In this document: positions 17,791 through 26,162 of the stretch, one piece after another
Numbering within the stretch: position 1 is the stretch's first letter
Layout of the letters: the number at the start of each line of letters is the position of its first letter
Assembly: GCA_017965425.1 (NCBI GenBank)
Contig: JAGCPY010000067.1
Span: 124,001 to 188,000 of the forward strand
Direction of reading: 5' to 3'
Length of the DNA: 64,000 nt
Source of the DNA: Bacteroidaceae bacterium
GTDB lineage: Bacteria; Bacteroidota; Bacteroidia; Bacteroidales; Bacteroidaceae
Notes under the pieces: generated by a model
The model's database searches: none
What the model saw: the letters and a program-made list of their open reading frames with translations, nothing else
What the model was told of the DNA's origin: nothing
Made by a program: the position numbers and the translations under genes

Positions 17791-18636
17791 TTAAAGGACC
17801 GACAAAGCATAGAGATAGACAATGCAGGCGGGAATAGCCAACAGGCTGCTGTCAAAACGGTCGAGCATCCCACCATGTCCGGGCAGAATGTGTCCGCTGT
17901 CTTTCACGCCTAATTGTCGTTTGAACAGGCTCTCCACTAAATCGCCCCACGTGCCGAAGATGACCACAACAAGAGCAAAGCCAGCCCATTGCAGAAAAGT
18001 CAACACAGGCACATAAACCGCCACCAGCTGAGAAGCGGCAAGAGTAAGGACACCACCACCGATGCTGCCTTCCCATGTCTTACCCGGCGAGACACGAAGG
18101 AAAAGTTTGTGACGGCCAAACAGGGAACCACAACAATAGGCACCTGTGTCGGAACACCAAAGGAAGACAAAGATGCAAAGGACTATGATCAAACGGTCTG
18201 CTGACGTGGCCAGCAAGGCTGTCAACGAAAAAGGCAACGCGACATATATCTGTGCCCACATGGCATAAGCCCAATTATTGAGAGGACGCTCACGTTGTAA
18301 ATAGAGTTCAGCTATCATCAGATATATCATGCTCAACAGCCACGGGGCAAAGAGCGGCACGGCTGAATTGATTCTTGCCTCATATCCCCAAATGCCCAAA
18401 TAAAGGCAGACGGCGGCCAAAGTCGTGATGAGACGGTTGACCTGTACATCGTCACTGGTATTGACCAATCCTGTAAATTCCCAAACCGACAGAACGGTTA
18501 TCAAAAGGAACAGCAGCGCACACGTAAAAGGAGAATACAGGATGCCACCCACCATCACGGCCACAAAGAGGATGCCTGTGAGGGTACGGGTAAGGAACGG
18601 CGATCGAACACTTTTGCTATTAGAGTTCTCTTGCAT
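17791..18636 (-). CDS. cdsA: Phosphatidate cytidylyltransferase
   Basis: This integral membrane enzyme makes CDP-diacylglycerol from phosphatidic acid and CTP, the entry point to phospholipid synthesis. The 281 residues contain about eight hydrophobic segments and the family signature near the C-terminus: SPGKTWEGSIGG, then KDSGHILPGHGGMLDRFDS. Length and motif placement are normal for CdsA. It is the third gene of the rsfS-ftsH-cdsA run, 48 bp after ftsH, and probably shares the promoter at 21058. The ATG at 18636 is the natural start (MQENSNSKSVRSPFLTRTLTG). Confidence 0.93.
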   Translation of the reverse strand: MQENSNSKSVRSPFLTRTLTGILFVAVMVGGILYSPFTCALLFLLITVLSVWEFTGLVNTSDDVQVNRLITTLAAVCLYLGIWGYEARINSAVPLFAPWLLSMIYLMIAELYLQRERPLNNWAYAMWAQIYVALPFSLTALLATSADRLIIVLCIFVFLWCSDTGAYCCGSLFGRHKLFLRVSPGKTWEGSIGGGVLTLAASQLVAVYVPVLTFLQWAGFALVVVIFGTWGDLVESLFKRQLGVKDSGHILPGHGGMLDRFDSSLLAIPACIVYLYALSVL

Positions 18637-18684
18637 ACAATATATTATATTATAATAAGATGTTTTTTTAATTCTCTCAGGCGA

Positions 18685-20673
18685 CTACTCACCACCTTGA
18701 GCGGGAGGCGGGAGCTGGTCCTCTTCCTCTGGCTGATTGTTCAGTAACTCCTCGGTACGGCTGGCCCACGGTCGCTTGCCAAAGATTTTCTCGACGTCCT
18801 CGGCATAAATGACTTCGCGCTCAACAAGGAGGTCCGCCAAGGCATTGTGTCCTTCTTTCTTCTCCAACAGGAGCTGCTTGGCACGCTCATACTGCTCAGC
18901 AATCATCTTCTTCACCTCCTTGTCAATGAGTTCTGCCGTCGCATCGCTATAGGGTCGTTGCCAGGAGTACTCGTTGTTATCGTAATAACAGAGGTTGGGC
19001 AAGGCTTCACTCATACCCATGTAGGCAATCATGCCGTATGCTTGCTTGGTGACACGCTCAAGGTCGTTCATGGCACCGCTGCTGATATGACCCGTGAAGA
19101 GTTCCTCTGCAGCTCGTCCTCCAAGTGTGGCACACATCTCGTCCAGCATTTGTTCACGCGTGGTAATCTGCCGTTCTTCAGGCAGATACCAAGCTGCTCC
19201 GAGAGCACGGCCACGTGGTACGATTGTCACCTTGATTAACGGATTGGCATACTGAAGATTCCAAGAAATCGTGGCATGTCCAGCCTCATGGAGGGCGATG
19301 GTCCGTTTTTCCTCCTCAGTCATCACCTTGGTTTTCTTCTCCAAACCGCCGACGATGCGATCGACAGCAGCAAGGAAGTCTTCTTTGGTGACAGCCTGCT
19401 TGCCGTAACGGGCAGCGATAAGGGCTGCTTCGTTGCACACATTGGCAATGTCGGCACCACTGAAACCTGGTGTCTGACGCGCTAATAAATCTACGTCCAA
19501 CGAGGTATCGACCTTAATGGGTTTGAGGTGAACTTTGAAAACCGCCTTTCGCTCGTTCAGGTCAGGAAGATCCACATGAATCTGACGATCAAACCGTCCG
19601 GCACGCAAGAGCGCTTTATCAAGAATATCGGCACGGTTAGTGGCGGCCATGATGATGACACCGCTGTTCGTCCCAAAGCCATCCATCTCTGTAAGTAGCT
19701 GGTTGAGTGTGGATTCGCGCTCGTCATTACCACCCATCATCGCATTGTGAGCGCGGGCACGACCCACTGCATCAATCTCATCAATAAAGATGATACATGG
19801 TGCTTTCTCCTTTGCCTGACGGAAGAGGTCACGCACACGACTGGCACCCACACCAACAAACATTTCCACGAAATCCGAACCAGACATAGAAAAGAACGGA
19901 ACGTCGGCTTCACCAGCCACAGCCTTAGCCAACAGCGTCTTACCTGTTCCCGGAGGTCCCACAAGGAGGGCACCCTTAGGTATTTTGCCGCCGAGATCGG
20001 TGAACTTCTTCGGATTCTTGAGGAATTCCACAATCTCCTGAACTTCCTGCTTGGCAGAAGCCTGTCCTGCCACATCCTTGAAGGTCACTTTCGACTCATT
20101 GTCGCCACCTTTTTCTACTAATTGCGCACGCGAACGCCCGACATTAAAGATGCTCCCCATTCCCGAGATACCACCTCCGCTGCCCATTCGTCGCATGATA
20201 ATCATCCACACAAAGATAATCAGCAACAAAGGGAAGATATTCCAGAAGAGCTGCATCAACGTGTCGTTCGTCTTTTTATAGCTCAGCTCACCTGTAAAAT
20301 TGCCCAGTTCCTGTTGGGCAGAAACAAATTCGTCGAGTTTATCGGCAGAAGGATATTCGGCTTGCACAAAGGGCTGTTTACCCGTTTGCTGCACACCATT
20401 CAAGAAGACATCGCGGATGTGTTCGGGCTTGACGTACATCTTGACCGTTCCTTCGTCCTTGCTAGCCACTATCTTGTTGGCGTAGCCCTGTTCAACAAAT
20501 TGCTTGAACTCGGTGTAGGTCACGTTCTTAGAGATTCCACTCGACTGCATGTCTCCACCCGCAAAAAAGAGGTAGCCAAGCGCAATGGCAATGATGATAT
20601 AAAGCCAGCTTAAATTGAACCGAGGCATTTTGTTCCGGTTCTTGCTGTTAGCACTTGTGTTCTGTTCTTCCAT
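18685..20673 (-). CDS. ftsH: ATP-dependent zinc metalloprotease FtsH
   Basis: A membrane-anchored AAA+ protease that degrades misfolded membrane proteins and selected regulators. It has 662 residues. Transmembrane helices lie at about 22-38 and 143-161, flanking a periplasmic domain. The AAA domain has Walker A GPPGTGKT (239-246), Walker [10 protein letters not shown] and the second region of homology [20 protein letters not shown]. The zinc-binding HEAGH motif is at 462-466. The C-terminal tail is Pro/Gln/Glu-rich. The start is one base from the rsfS stop, so translational coupling is likely. All catalytic motifs are intact. Confidence 0.97.
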   Translation of the reverse strand: MEEQNTSANSKNRNKMPRFNLSWLYIIIAIALGYLFFAGGDMQSSGISKNVTYTEFKQFVEQGYANKIVASKDEGTVKMYVKPEHIRDVFLNGVQQTGKQPFVQAEYPSADKLDEFVSAQQELGNFTGELSYKKTNDTLMQLFWNIFPLLLIIFVWMIIMRRMGSGGGISGMGSIFNVGRSRAQLVEKGGDNESKVTFKDVAGQASAKQEVQEIVEFLKNPKKFTDLGGKIPKGALLVGPPGTGKTLLAKAVAGEADVPFFSMSGSDFVEMFVGVGASRVRDLFRQAKEKAPCIIFIDEIDAVGRARAHNAMMGGNDERESTLNQLLTEMDGFGTNSGVIIMAATNRADILDKALLRAGRFDRQIHVDLPDLNERKAVFKVHLKPIKVDTSLDVDLLARQTPGFSGADIANVCNEAALIAARYGKQAVTKEDFLAAVDRIVGGLEKKTKVMTEEEKRTIALHEAGHATISWNLQYANPLIKVTIVPRGRALGAAWYLPEERQITTREQMLDEMCATLGGRAAEELFTGHISSGAMNDLERVTKQAYGMIAYMGMSEALPNLCYYDNNEYSWQRPYSDATAELIDKEVKKMIAEQYERAKQLLLEKKEGHNALADLLVEREVIYAEDVEKIFGKRPWASRTEELLNNQPEEEDQLPPPAQGGE

Positions 20674-20674
20674 A

Positions 20675-21037
20675 TCAGTCTAAGTCTGGGATTTCCGTTA
20701 TAATGGCATCTGCCCACAAATGTTCCAAGTCATAGAAATCGCGGGCATCGGGCAAGAAGATGTGCACGAGGACGGTTCCATAGTCCATCGCCACCCATTG
20801 TGCATTGCGCAACCCGTCGATAGCAGACGGACGCACCCCAAGATTCTTGCGGACAAACTCCTCCACACTCTCACACAACGCCTGAACGTGGCTTGGCGAG
20901 TTACCGCTGCAAATAACAAATGCCTGACAAATGGCATCTTCAATACCCGTAAAGTCGGCAATCACGATGCCATGACCTTTCTTTTCTTGTATGCCGGCCT
21001 GTATCTGGCCAATCAATTGTTCTGTCTGTAAAATCAT
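20675..21037 (-). CDS. rsfS: Ribosomal silencing factor RsfS
   Basis: A 120-residue member of the RsfS/Iojap family, which binds ribosomal protein uL14 and blocks subunit joining under nutrient limitation. Typical segments are visible: IVIADFTGIEDAICQAFVICSGNSPSHVQAL, GLRNAQWVAMDYGTVLVHIFLPDARDFYDLEHLW. It is the first gene of the rsfS-ftsH-cdsA operon, a linkage often seen in Bacteroidetes. The promoter box at 21058-21065 leaves a leader of only about 14 nt. Confidence 0.93.
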   Translation of the reverse strand: MILQTEQLIGQIQAGIQEKKGHGIVIADFTGIEDAICQAFVICSGNSPSHVQALCESVEEFVRKNLGVRPSAIDGLRNAQWVAMDYGTVLVHIFLPDARDFYDLEHLWADAIITEIPDLD

Positions 21038-21057
21038 TTTAGTGCTTTAATGAGCTG

Positions 21058-21065
21058 CAAAGATA
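21058..21065 (-). promoter_or_regulatory. TAnnTTTG promoter for the rsfS-ftsH-cdsA operon
   Basis: Reads TATCTTTG on the minus strand, followed by CAGC, 20 nt upstream of the rsfS start codon. It diverges from the tRNA-Gln promoter at 21150. Confidence 0.65.
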
Positions 21066-21149
21066 CGACCTTTTCCGCGAACAAGAGGAAAAATAAGAAG
21101 AAAATTTATTTTTTTTAGGGAAAAGCTTGCCTGTTTCACAAAAAACACC

Positions 21150-21157
21150 TACCTTTG
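21150..21157 (+). promoter_or_regulatory. TAnnTTTG promoter for tRNA-Gln (and possibly birA)
   Basis: TACCTTTG followed by CACCC, about 43 nt upstream of tRNA-Gln. No other such box lies between here and birA. Confidence 0.65.
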
Positions 21158-21200
21158 CACCCGCAAACGCAAAGAAGAGCCTTTGCAAAGCACCGATGAT

Positions 21201-21271
21201 TGGGCTATGGTGTAATGGTAACACTGCAGATTCTGGTCCTGCCTTTCCTGGTTCGAGTCCGGGTAGCCCAA
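21201..21271 (+). tRNA. tRNA-Gln (anticodon CTG)
   Basis: A cloverleaf can be drawn. The acceptor arms TGGGCTA and TAGCCCA pair fully with discriminator A. The D arm is GTGTAATGGTAACAC. The anticodon arm GCAGA-TTCTGGT-CCTGC has CTG at positions 34-36 and one mismatch at the base of the loop. The T arm is CCTGG-TTCGAGT-CCGGG. CCA is not encoded. The anticodon reads CAG codons. Confidence 0.93.
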
Positions 21272-21284
21272 CAAGGAACAACAG

Positions 21285-21313
21285 AAAGCACGGTACATCC
21301 GTGCTTTTCTTTT
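21285..21313 (+). terminator. Terminator between tRNA-Gln and birA
   Basis: AAAGCACGG, loop TACAT, CCGTGCTTT, then TCTTTTA: a 9-bp stem with a T-rich tail. It ends only about 10 nt before the birA start codon. Confidence 0.65.
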
Positions 21314-21322
21314 ATTATCAGT

Positions 21323-22111
21323 ATGCGCATAGAAACCATTACGTTGGAAGAAGTCGGCTCCACCAACTCTTTCCTCGCAAACTACCATCCGCTCCGTCCT
21401 GCAGACATCACTCTCGTCACCGCCGAACATCAAACGGCAGGACGTGGACAACGCGGTAATACCTGGGTATCTGAAGCTGGAAAGAACTTGCTTTTCAGCC
21501 TATTGGTGCGTCCGACAGAACTTCCTGCCGCACACGCTTTTTCCTTGAGCGAAGCCATCGCCCTCAGCATACGGGAAGCACTCTTACTGACAATGAATGA
21601 AGATGGAGACCCAAAGGGAGGACTCACCGTGAAATGGCCCAATGACATCTACGTGGACGACCAGAAAATTGCCGGCATTCTCATCGAGAACGGCATACAT
21701 GGGCATCACATCGAACACAGCATCATAGGCTGCGGCGTGAATGTAAACCAGAAACAATGGACAGATAATCTTCAAGGCTGGACAACGGGTATTGTTCCTG
21801 TTTCACTGGCATTATTACTGAATCACGAGATTGTACGCGACATCGTACTCGACCGCATCATGAATAGTTTTGTGAGCCACTATGAACAGCTCTTATCTGG
21901 TTGCTTCAACGTCCTACACGATGAATACCTTGCCGCTCTTTACCACCGCGAAGGCATACACAACTACATAGACCTCACCCCTTCAGCATCCTCTCATGAG
22001 CCCTTTCAAGCCTGCATCGTAGATATCGAGCCCTCAGGTCACCTTGTCCTACGTGACACTTCGGGTAATATCCGCCGTTACGCCTTTAAGGAAGTGGCTC
22101 AACTGAAATGA
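21323..22111 (+). CDS. birA: Biotin--[acetyl-CoA-carboxylase] ligase
   Basis: Attaches biotin to the carrier domain of biotin-dependent carboxylases using ATP. The protein has 262 residues beginning MRIETITLEEVGSTN. The biotinyl-AMP site motif GRGQRGNTW is followed by KWPNDIYVDDQKIAGILIE and the GCGVNVNQ segment, all as in class I ligases. There is no N-terminal helix-turn-helix, so it should not act as a repressor. Longer in-frame starts upstream run back through the terminator and tRNA-Gln and are rejected. Its 3' end overlaps the convergent cvfB-like gene by 26 bp. Confidence 0.93.
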   Translation: MRIETITLEEVGSTNSFLANYHPLRPADITLVTAEHQTAGRGQRGNTWVSEAGKNLLFSLLVRPTELPAAHAFSLSEAIALSIREALLLTMNEDGDPKGGLTVKWPNDIYVDDQKIAGILIENGIHGHHIEHSIIGCGVNVNQKQWTDNLQGWTTGIVPVSLALLLNHEIVRDIVLDRIMNSFVSHYEQLLSGCFNVLHDEYLAALYHREGIHNYIDLTPSASSHEPFQACIVDIEPSGHLVLRDTSGNIRRYAFKEVAQLK

Positions 22112-22970
22112 GGCGGATGCCGTTTGGTTCTATCGCTATGAGATGACGTTTATAGAGGTCACCGACAGCCTTTTTAAAGACCTTCTTGCTGACGCCAAAG
22201 ATAGCGTAGATTTCTTCGGCAGGGCTCTTGTCACCCAAAGCGGCCATACCGCCGTTCATCTGGAGATGCTGCAAAAGGACATCACTGAAATCCACAACAG
22301 CCTTTTGCCCTTTCTTCTGAAGAGACAGATCGATTTTTCCGTCGGGACGCACCTGCTTGACATAGGCCGTAAGATGATCTCCACTATAGAGCTGCCTGAA
22401 GATTTCATCGTCGAATAGCAATCCTGCAAACCGGTTGTCCACAATAGCCTTGAAGCCGAGGTCTGTCTTCTGCCAGATCAGGATATCGACCACGTCGCCA
22501 CCATGATAGGGCGGGTAGTCAGTGCTGAGATAGCGTTCTACCTTGGCCGATGCCATGATGCGATAGGTCTCGGGGTCAAGGTGTATGTGCACGAGATAAC
22601 TCTTTCCCTTGACCATCTTCATCTTCTGCTCCCGGAAGGGAACGAAGAGATCCTTTGTCAGCCCCCATTCAAGGAAAGCCCCAAATTGGTTGACCCACGC
22701 CACTTGCAGCCATGCGAAATCACCGACTTGCGCAAAGGGTTTCTCGGTGGTGGCTATCAGTCGTTCCTCATGGTCGAGATAGACAAAGACCTCGATTTCA
22801 TCACCTATTTCAAGACCTTCCGGTACATATTTGTTAGGCAGCAGAATGTCTTCTGGCCCCCCAGAGAGATAAAAGCCTTGTTCGGCACGGCGGAGAACAG
22901 TGAGGGTATTGGTGCGACCAAGCTGGAGACGAGGAGTAGTAGATATTTGATTGGTTGAATCTTGTATCAT
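22086..22970 (-). CDS. CvfB-family S1-type RNA-binding protein
   Basis: A 294-residue protein with three S1-like beta-barrel segments: residues ~15-75 (GFYLSGGPEDILLPNKYVP), ~80-145 (FAWLQVAWVNQFGAFLEWGLTKDLFVPFREQ) and ~155-225 (TDLGFKAIVDNRFAGLLFDDEIF...VRPDGKIDLSLQ). A winged-helix-like C-terminus follows (KSPAEEIYAIFGVSKKVFKKAVGDLYKRHLI). This order is characteristic of CvfB/YitL-type proteins, which bind RNA and affect gene expression in other bacteria. It is the last gene of a minus-strand run with lolD and the antiporter (gaps 43 and 21 bp). The exact target is unknown. Confidence 0.88.
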   Translation of the reverse strand: MIQDSTNQISTTPRLQLGRTNTLTVLRRAEQGFYLSGGPEDILLPNKYVPEGLEIGDEIEVFVYLDHEERLIATTEKPFAQVGDFAWLQVAWVNQFGAFLEWGLTKDLFVPFREQKMKMVKGKSYLVHIHLDPETYRIMASAKVERYLSTDYPPYHGGDVVDILIWQKTDLGFKAIVDNRFAGLLFDDEIFRQLYSGDHLTAYVKQVRPDGKIDLSLQKKGQKAVVDFSDVLLQHLQMNGGMAALGDKSPAEEIYAIFGVSKKVFKKAVGDLYKRHLIAIEPNGIRLISVEPLP

Positions 22971-23013
22971 AATAAGAAGTCTTTTTATTAGAACTAACCA
23001 CGCGTATGGCCTG

Positions 23014-23838
23014 TCACGCTAAAAAAGTGTCTGGACGTTGAGGCATCGTCGGTATATGCTCGCCTTCCTCACAGGGAGGAGTGGGGATAAAGGGCTTGAC
23101 CGGTGAATTGTCAAAGGGAAGAATGCGCCCATCTTTCAAGTGGATAGTGCGGTCAGTGGTGCGAGCCAATTCCTCATCGTGAGTGACGATGACGAAGGTC
23201 TGTCCCATTTGGTCGCGGAGATCAAAAAAGAGACGATGGAGTTCGTCTTTGTTGGCAGAGTCGAGACTGCCACTGGGCTCGTCTGCCATGACCACAGCAG
23301 GCTGATTGACGAGAGCCCTTGCAACGGCGACACGTTGTTTCTCACCTCCAGACAACTCTGCCGGCTTATGGGTAGCACGCTCACTCAGGCCCATAAATGC
23401 CAACAGTTCCTCCGCACGCTGCCGTGCATCACGTCGGTTTGTGCCACCGATGAGAGCAGGAATCATCACATTCTCCAAGGCTGTAAATTCTGGCAGTAGC
23501 TGATGAAACTGGAAGACAAAACCTATCTGACGGTTGCGGAAACGTGCCAATGCCTTCTGTCCGAGACGGCTGACATCGGTGCCGTTGATGACGACGCTGC
23601 CGCTGTCGGCACGATCCAGCGTACCCATGATTTGCAGCAAAGTTGTCTTTCCGGCACCACTGGGACCGACAATGCTGACAACTTCTCCCTTGGCAATATC
23701 CAAATCAATGCCTTTCAGCACTTGAAGGGAACCGAAGGACTTCGTAATGCCAGAGAGATGGATGAAAGACCCACCTTCATCCCCGCCTGCCGAGGAAAGA
23801 AGAGACTGGTGCATTGTTTCGTTATTGGTCATATTCAT
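23014..23838 (-). CDS. lolD: ABC transporter ATP-binding protein, LolD/MacB type
   Basis: A 274-residue nucleotide-binding subunit. It has Walker [11 protein letters not shown]-loop [21 protein letters not shown], signature [15 protein letters not shown], Walker [14 protein letters not shown] and the switch His in VTHDEELA. The closely related sequence style ([11 protein letters not shown], spacing and length) fits the LolD/MacB class that drives lipoprotein release from the inner membrane or macrolide/peptide export. No permease partner is adjacent. The C-terminal ~35 residues after LKDGRI are an extra Pro-rich tail of unknown role. The gene symbol is tentative. Confidence 0.82.
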   Translation of the reverse strand: MNMTNNETMHQSLLSSAGGDEGGSFIHLSGITKSFGSLQVLKGIDLDIAKGEVVSIVGPSGAGKTTLLQIMGTLDRADSGSVVINGTDVSRLGQKALARFRNRQIGFVFQFHQLLPEFTALENVMIPALIGGTNRRDARQRAEELLAFMGLSERATHKPAELSGGEKQRVAVARALVNQPAVVMADEPSGSLDSANKDELHRLFFDLRDQMGQTFVIVTHDEELARTTDRTIHLKDGRILPFDNSPVKPFIPTPPCEEGEHIPTMPQRPDTFLA

Positions 23839-23859
23839 TTGGTTCTGTTATTTATCTTC

Positions 23860-25956
23860 CTATTTCCTCAACTTATTCAACCATTGTTCAAAGAGCAACT
23901 GGCGTTGGGTGACACTTTGGCCGTTGGGCGCAAAAATGGAGAGAGACTCCTGCGGATCGCCGTATTGGTCGGGATAGAGGAGAATGACATTCGTATGAGC
24001 AAAACTGCGGGCAATGAGCGACGGGAGGGTATTGAAGGCTGCCGTATGGGAGATGAAACCCGCTCGGGAGGAAACGATCGTCAGCAAATGGTCGCGATTG
24101 ACCTCTTCGGACAAGCGCAGAAGCATGGCACCAAAGCCCTTCTCCAGTTCCAGCTCATGGCGAACGGTCGGATGCACTTCCTGCAAATACTCCTTGATGT
24201 AATAACCCGTGTTGCCACAGGTGTGGAAACGCATGAGCTGTCCCGTATGCTCACCGATACGGCACAGATGTTCCAACCATTTATAAAAGCCCACCTCGTA
24301 CTCTGCCATCGGTGGCACAGCCACTACGATGCGACGCAAGGTGCCCGGTGGCACCTGCAAACGCACCACCAGCACCTCTCTGTGGGAGCTGGACAGGACA
24401 TCCTGCGTAACAAATCCCAACTTGCCGGCAGGCTTACCATCTGGCGTCTCATGCAAACCCAGAATGACCTCACCCGCGTCAACCTCGCGCATCGTGTGAA
24501 CGATGGCGCTTGCTACGTTGGAACTGACACGACTCATGGTGGACATGGTCACATCCGCCGCAGCAGCAATGTCGCGGGCACGTGCCAGATTCTGCTGGCC
24601 ATTGATGCGCAGGACATCGTCAGGATCATCATCCATTGACACCGCCAGTCCCATAAGGCTATCGGGTATATGCGGATTGCGAATCATCATCGAGAGCTGG
24701 GTTAAGGCATCTACCGTCTGAGGATAGGCATAGGCCGTGAGGCACTTGCCGTGGTAGGAACCTCGGTTACGCTCGGTTTCATTCGTCTGCAAAGCTAAAG
24801 TACGCGCCGCGTTTCCCGTTGCCAGTGAACTAATGATGCACGAGACGAGGATAAGCAGGACGGTGGCGTTCAGCATTTGGGAATCCATGAGGTTCACGTC
24901 GGGCTGGGTGCCAATCATCACGATGGCCAACGCACCTGCTGCATGGGAGTTGGTGAGACCGAACATCATCTCCCGATCTACGGCCTTGACGCCCGTCAAC
25001 AACTGCATACACCATGCCGCCAGCCACTTACTGGCAATGGCAGCCACCACAACAACGCCTCCCACCCACAATGTCTGCCAACTGCCGAAAAGCATCTGAA
25101 CGTCGATGAGCATTCCCACACCTATCAGGAAATATGGGACGAAGATGGCGTTGCCGACAAATTCGATGCGCCCCATGAGAGGACCACCGTGGGGGATGAT
25201 ACGGTTAAGCACCAGACCTGCGAGAAAAGCACCAAGCAGACCCTCAAGACCAGCCCTCGTAGCCAGAAAGGCACTGATGAAAACTAACGAAAGGACAAAG
25301 ATGTACTGCGTCACCGCATCTTCATTGCGGCGCAGGAACCAACGGCCTACCTTCGGGAACACGTATGCCACACCTATTATATATAAGGTAATGCCCAGCA
25401 AGAAACGCAACCAGTACCAACCATCACCACCGCCCCGCTGTTGTTGCACCACAACGGCCAGCAACAACAAGGCTCCAAAGGAAGCCATCGCCGTGGCAAT
25501 GATGGCATGAACCACGCTCGGATGTTTGCCTAAACCATAGCGACCCACGATAGGATAAGTGACCAACGTATGCGAAGCCAGCAGGCTGCTCATCAACGCC
25601 GAAGAGGCAATACTCATGTCCAGTACCCACCGACCCACGACGAAGCCGACCACCAGCGGCACGGAAAACGTCAACAGGCCGAACCACGCCCCATGACGAC
25701 CGTGGCGGCGGAAACTGCCCATGTCCATTTCCAAACCGGCCAGGAACATGATATAGTAGATGCCCACCTGTCCGAACATCTCGAACGAAGTGTCACGCGC
25801 AATCAGGTTCAAGCCATGCTGCCCCACCAACAAACCAGCCAGAATGAGGCCGATGATGTGAGGAATCCTCAGCCGCCGCAACACGATGGGAGCCAAGAGG
25901 ATAATCAGCAACATGACGAGGAAGATCCACGTCGGATAGGTAATGAATGGAGCCAT
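23860..25956 (-). CDS. CPA2-type cation:proton antiporter with cytoplasmic C-terminal domains
   Basis: About 698 residues from the ATG at 25956 (MAPFITYPTWIFLVMLL). The first ~400 residues are a 12-helix exchanger with the family segments IIGLILAGLLVGQHGLN, FLAGLEMDM and GLEGLLGAFLAGLVLNR. The last ~290 residues are soluble and resemble tandem universal-stress-protein-like domains (VVVAVPPMAEYEVGFYKWLEHLC). It should exchange Na+ or K+ for H+ at the inner membrane. A -7 box ends 7 nt before this ATG, so the mRNA would be essentially leaderless; an upstream ATG at 26004 would lie inside the promoter. It is the first gene of the antiporter-lolD-cvfB run. Confidence 0.85.
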   Translation of the reverse strand: MAPFITYPTWIFLVMLLIILLAPIVLRRLRIPHIIGLILAGLLVGQHGLNLIARDTSFEMFGQVGIYYIMFLAGLEMDMGSFRRHGRHGAWFGLLTFSVPLVVGFVVGRWVLDMSIASSALMSSLLASHTLVTYPIVGRYGLGKHPSVVHAIIATAMASFGALLLLAVVVQQQRGGGDGWYWLRFLLGITLYIIGVAYVFPKVGRWFLRRNEDAVTQYIFVLSLVFISAFLATRAGLEGLLGAFLAGLVLNRIIPHGGPLMGRIEFVGNAIFVPYFLIGVGMLIDVQMLFGSWQTLWVGGVVVVAAIASKWLAAWCMQLLTGVKAVDREMMFGLTNSHAAGALAIVMIGTQPDVNLMDSQMLNATVLLILVSCIISSLATGNAARTLALQTNETERNRGSYHGKCLTAYAYPQTVDALTQLSMMIRNPHIPDSLMGLAVSMDDDPDDVLRINGQQNLARARDIAAAADVTMSTMSRVSSNVASAIVHTMREVDAGEVILGLHETPDGKPAGKLGFVTQDVLSSSHREVLVVRLQVPPGTLRRIVVAVPPMAEYEVGFYKWLEHLCRIGEHTGQLMRFHTCGNTGYYIKEYLQEVHPTVRHELELEKGFGAMLLRLSEEVNRDHLLTIVSSRAGFISHTAAFNTLPSLIARSFAHTNVILLYPDQYGDPQESLSIFAPNGQSVTQRQLLFEQWLNKLRK

Positions 25957-25963
25957 TGCGGCG

Positions 25964-25971
25964 CAAAGATA
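25964..25971 (-). promoter_or_regulatory. TAnnTTTG promoter abutting the antiporter start codon
   Basis: Reads TATCTTTG on the minus strand, followed by CGCCGCAATGG. The ATG at 25956 is only 7 nt beyond the box, implying a leaderless or near-leaderless transcript. Confidence 0.55.
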
Positions 25972-26129
25972 GTGAAAAGTTAGCAACCGTAAATTGAAAT
26001 CCACGAGTTTATTTCTGTGAGCGGCCTATTTTGGCCGAATCTGGCCTTAACAACACCTGAATACAGGCTTGTTATCGGCTTCTTTCGTTATTTGAAGAGA
26101 ATTTAGTGGTACATCTGAAAGGAAAGCCC

Positions 26130-26137
26130 TATCTTTG
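26130..26137 (+). promoter_or_regulatory. TAnnTTTG promoter for the GH43-esterase gene
   Basis: TATCTTTG followed by CGCAC, 25 nt before the start codon at 26163. It supports that start rather than the in-frame one at 26106. Confidence 0.65.
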
Positions 26138-26162
26138 CGCACAAATAACAACCCTACTCACT

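Noticed and set aside
20698..21031. Antisense frames across rsfS and ftsH
   Set aside because: The minus-strand genes carry all family motifs; the opposite frames are shadows.
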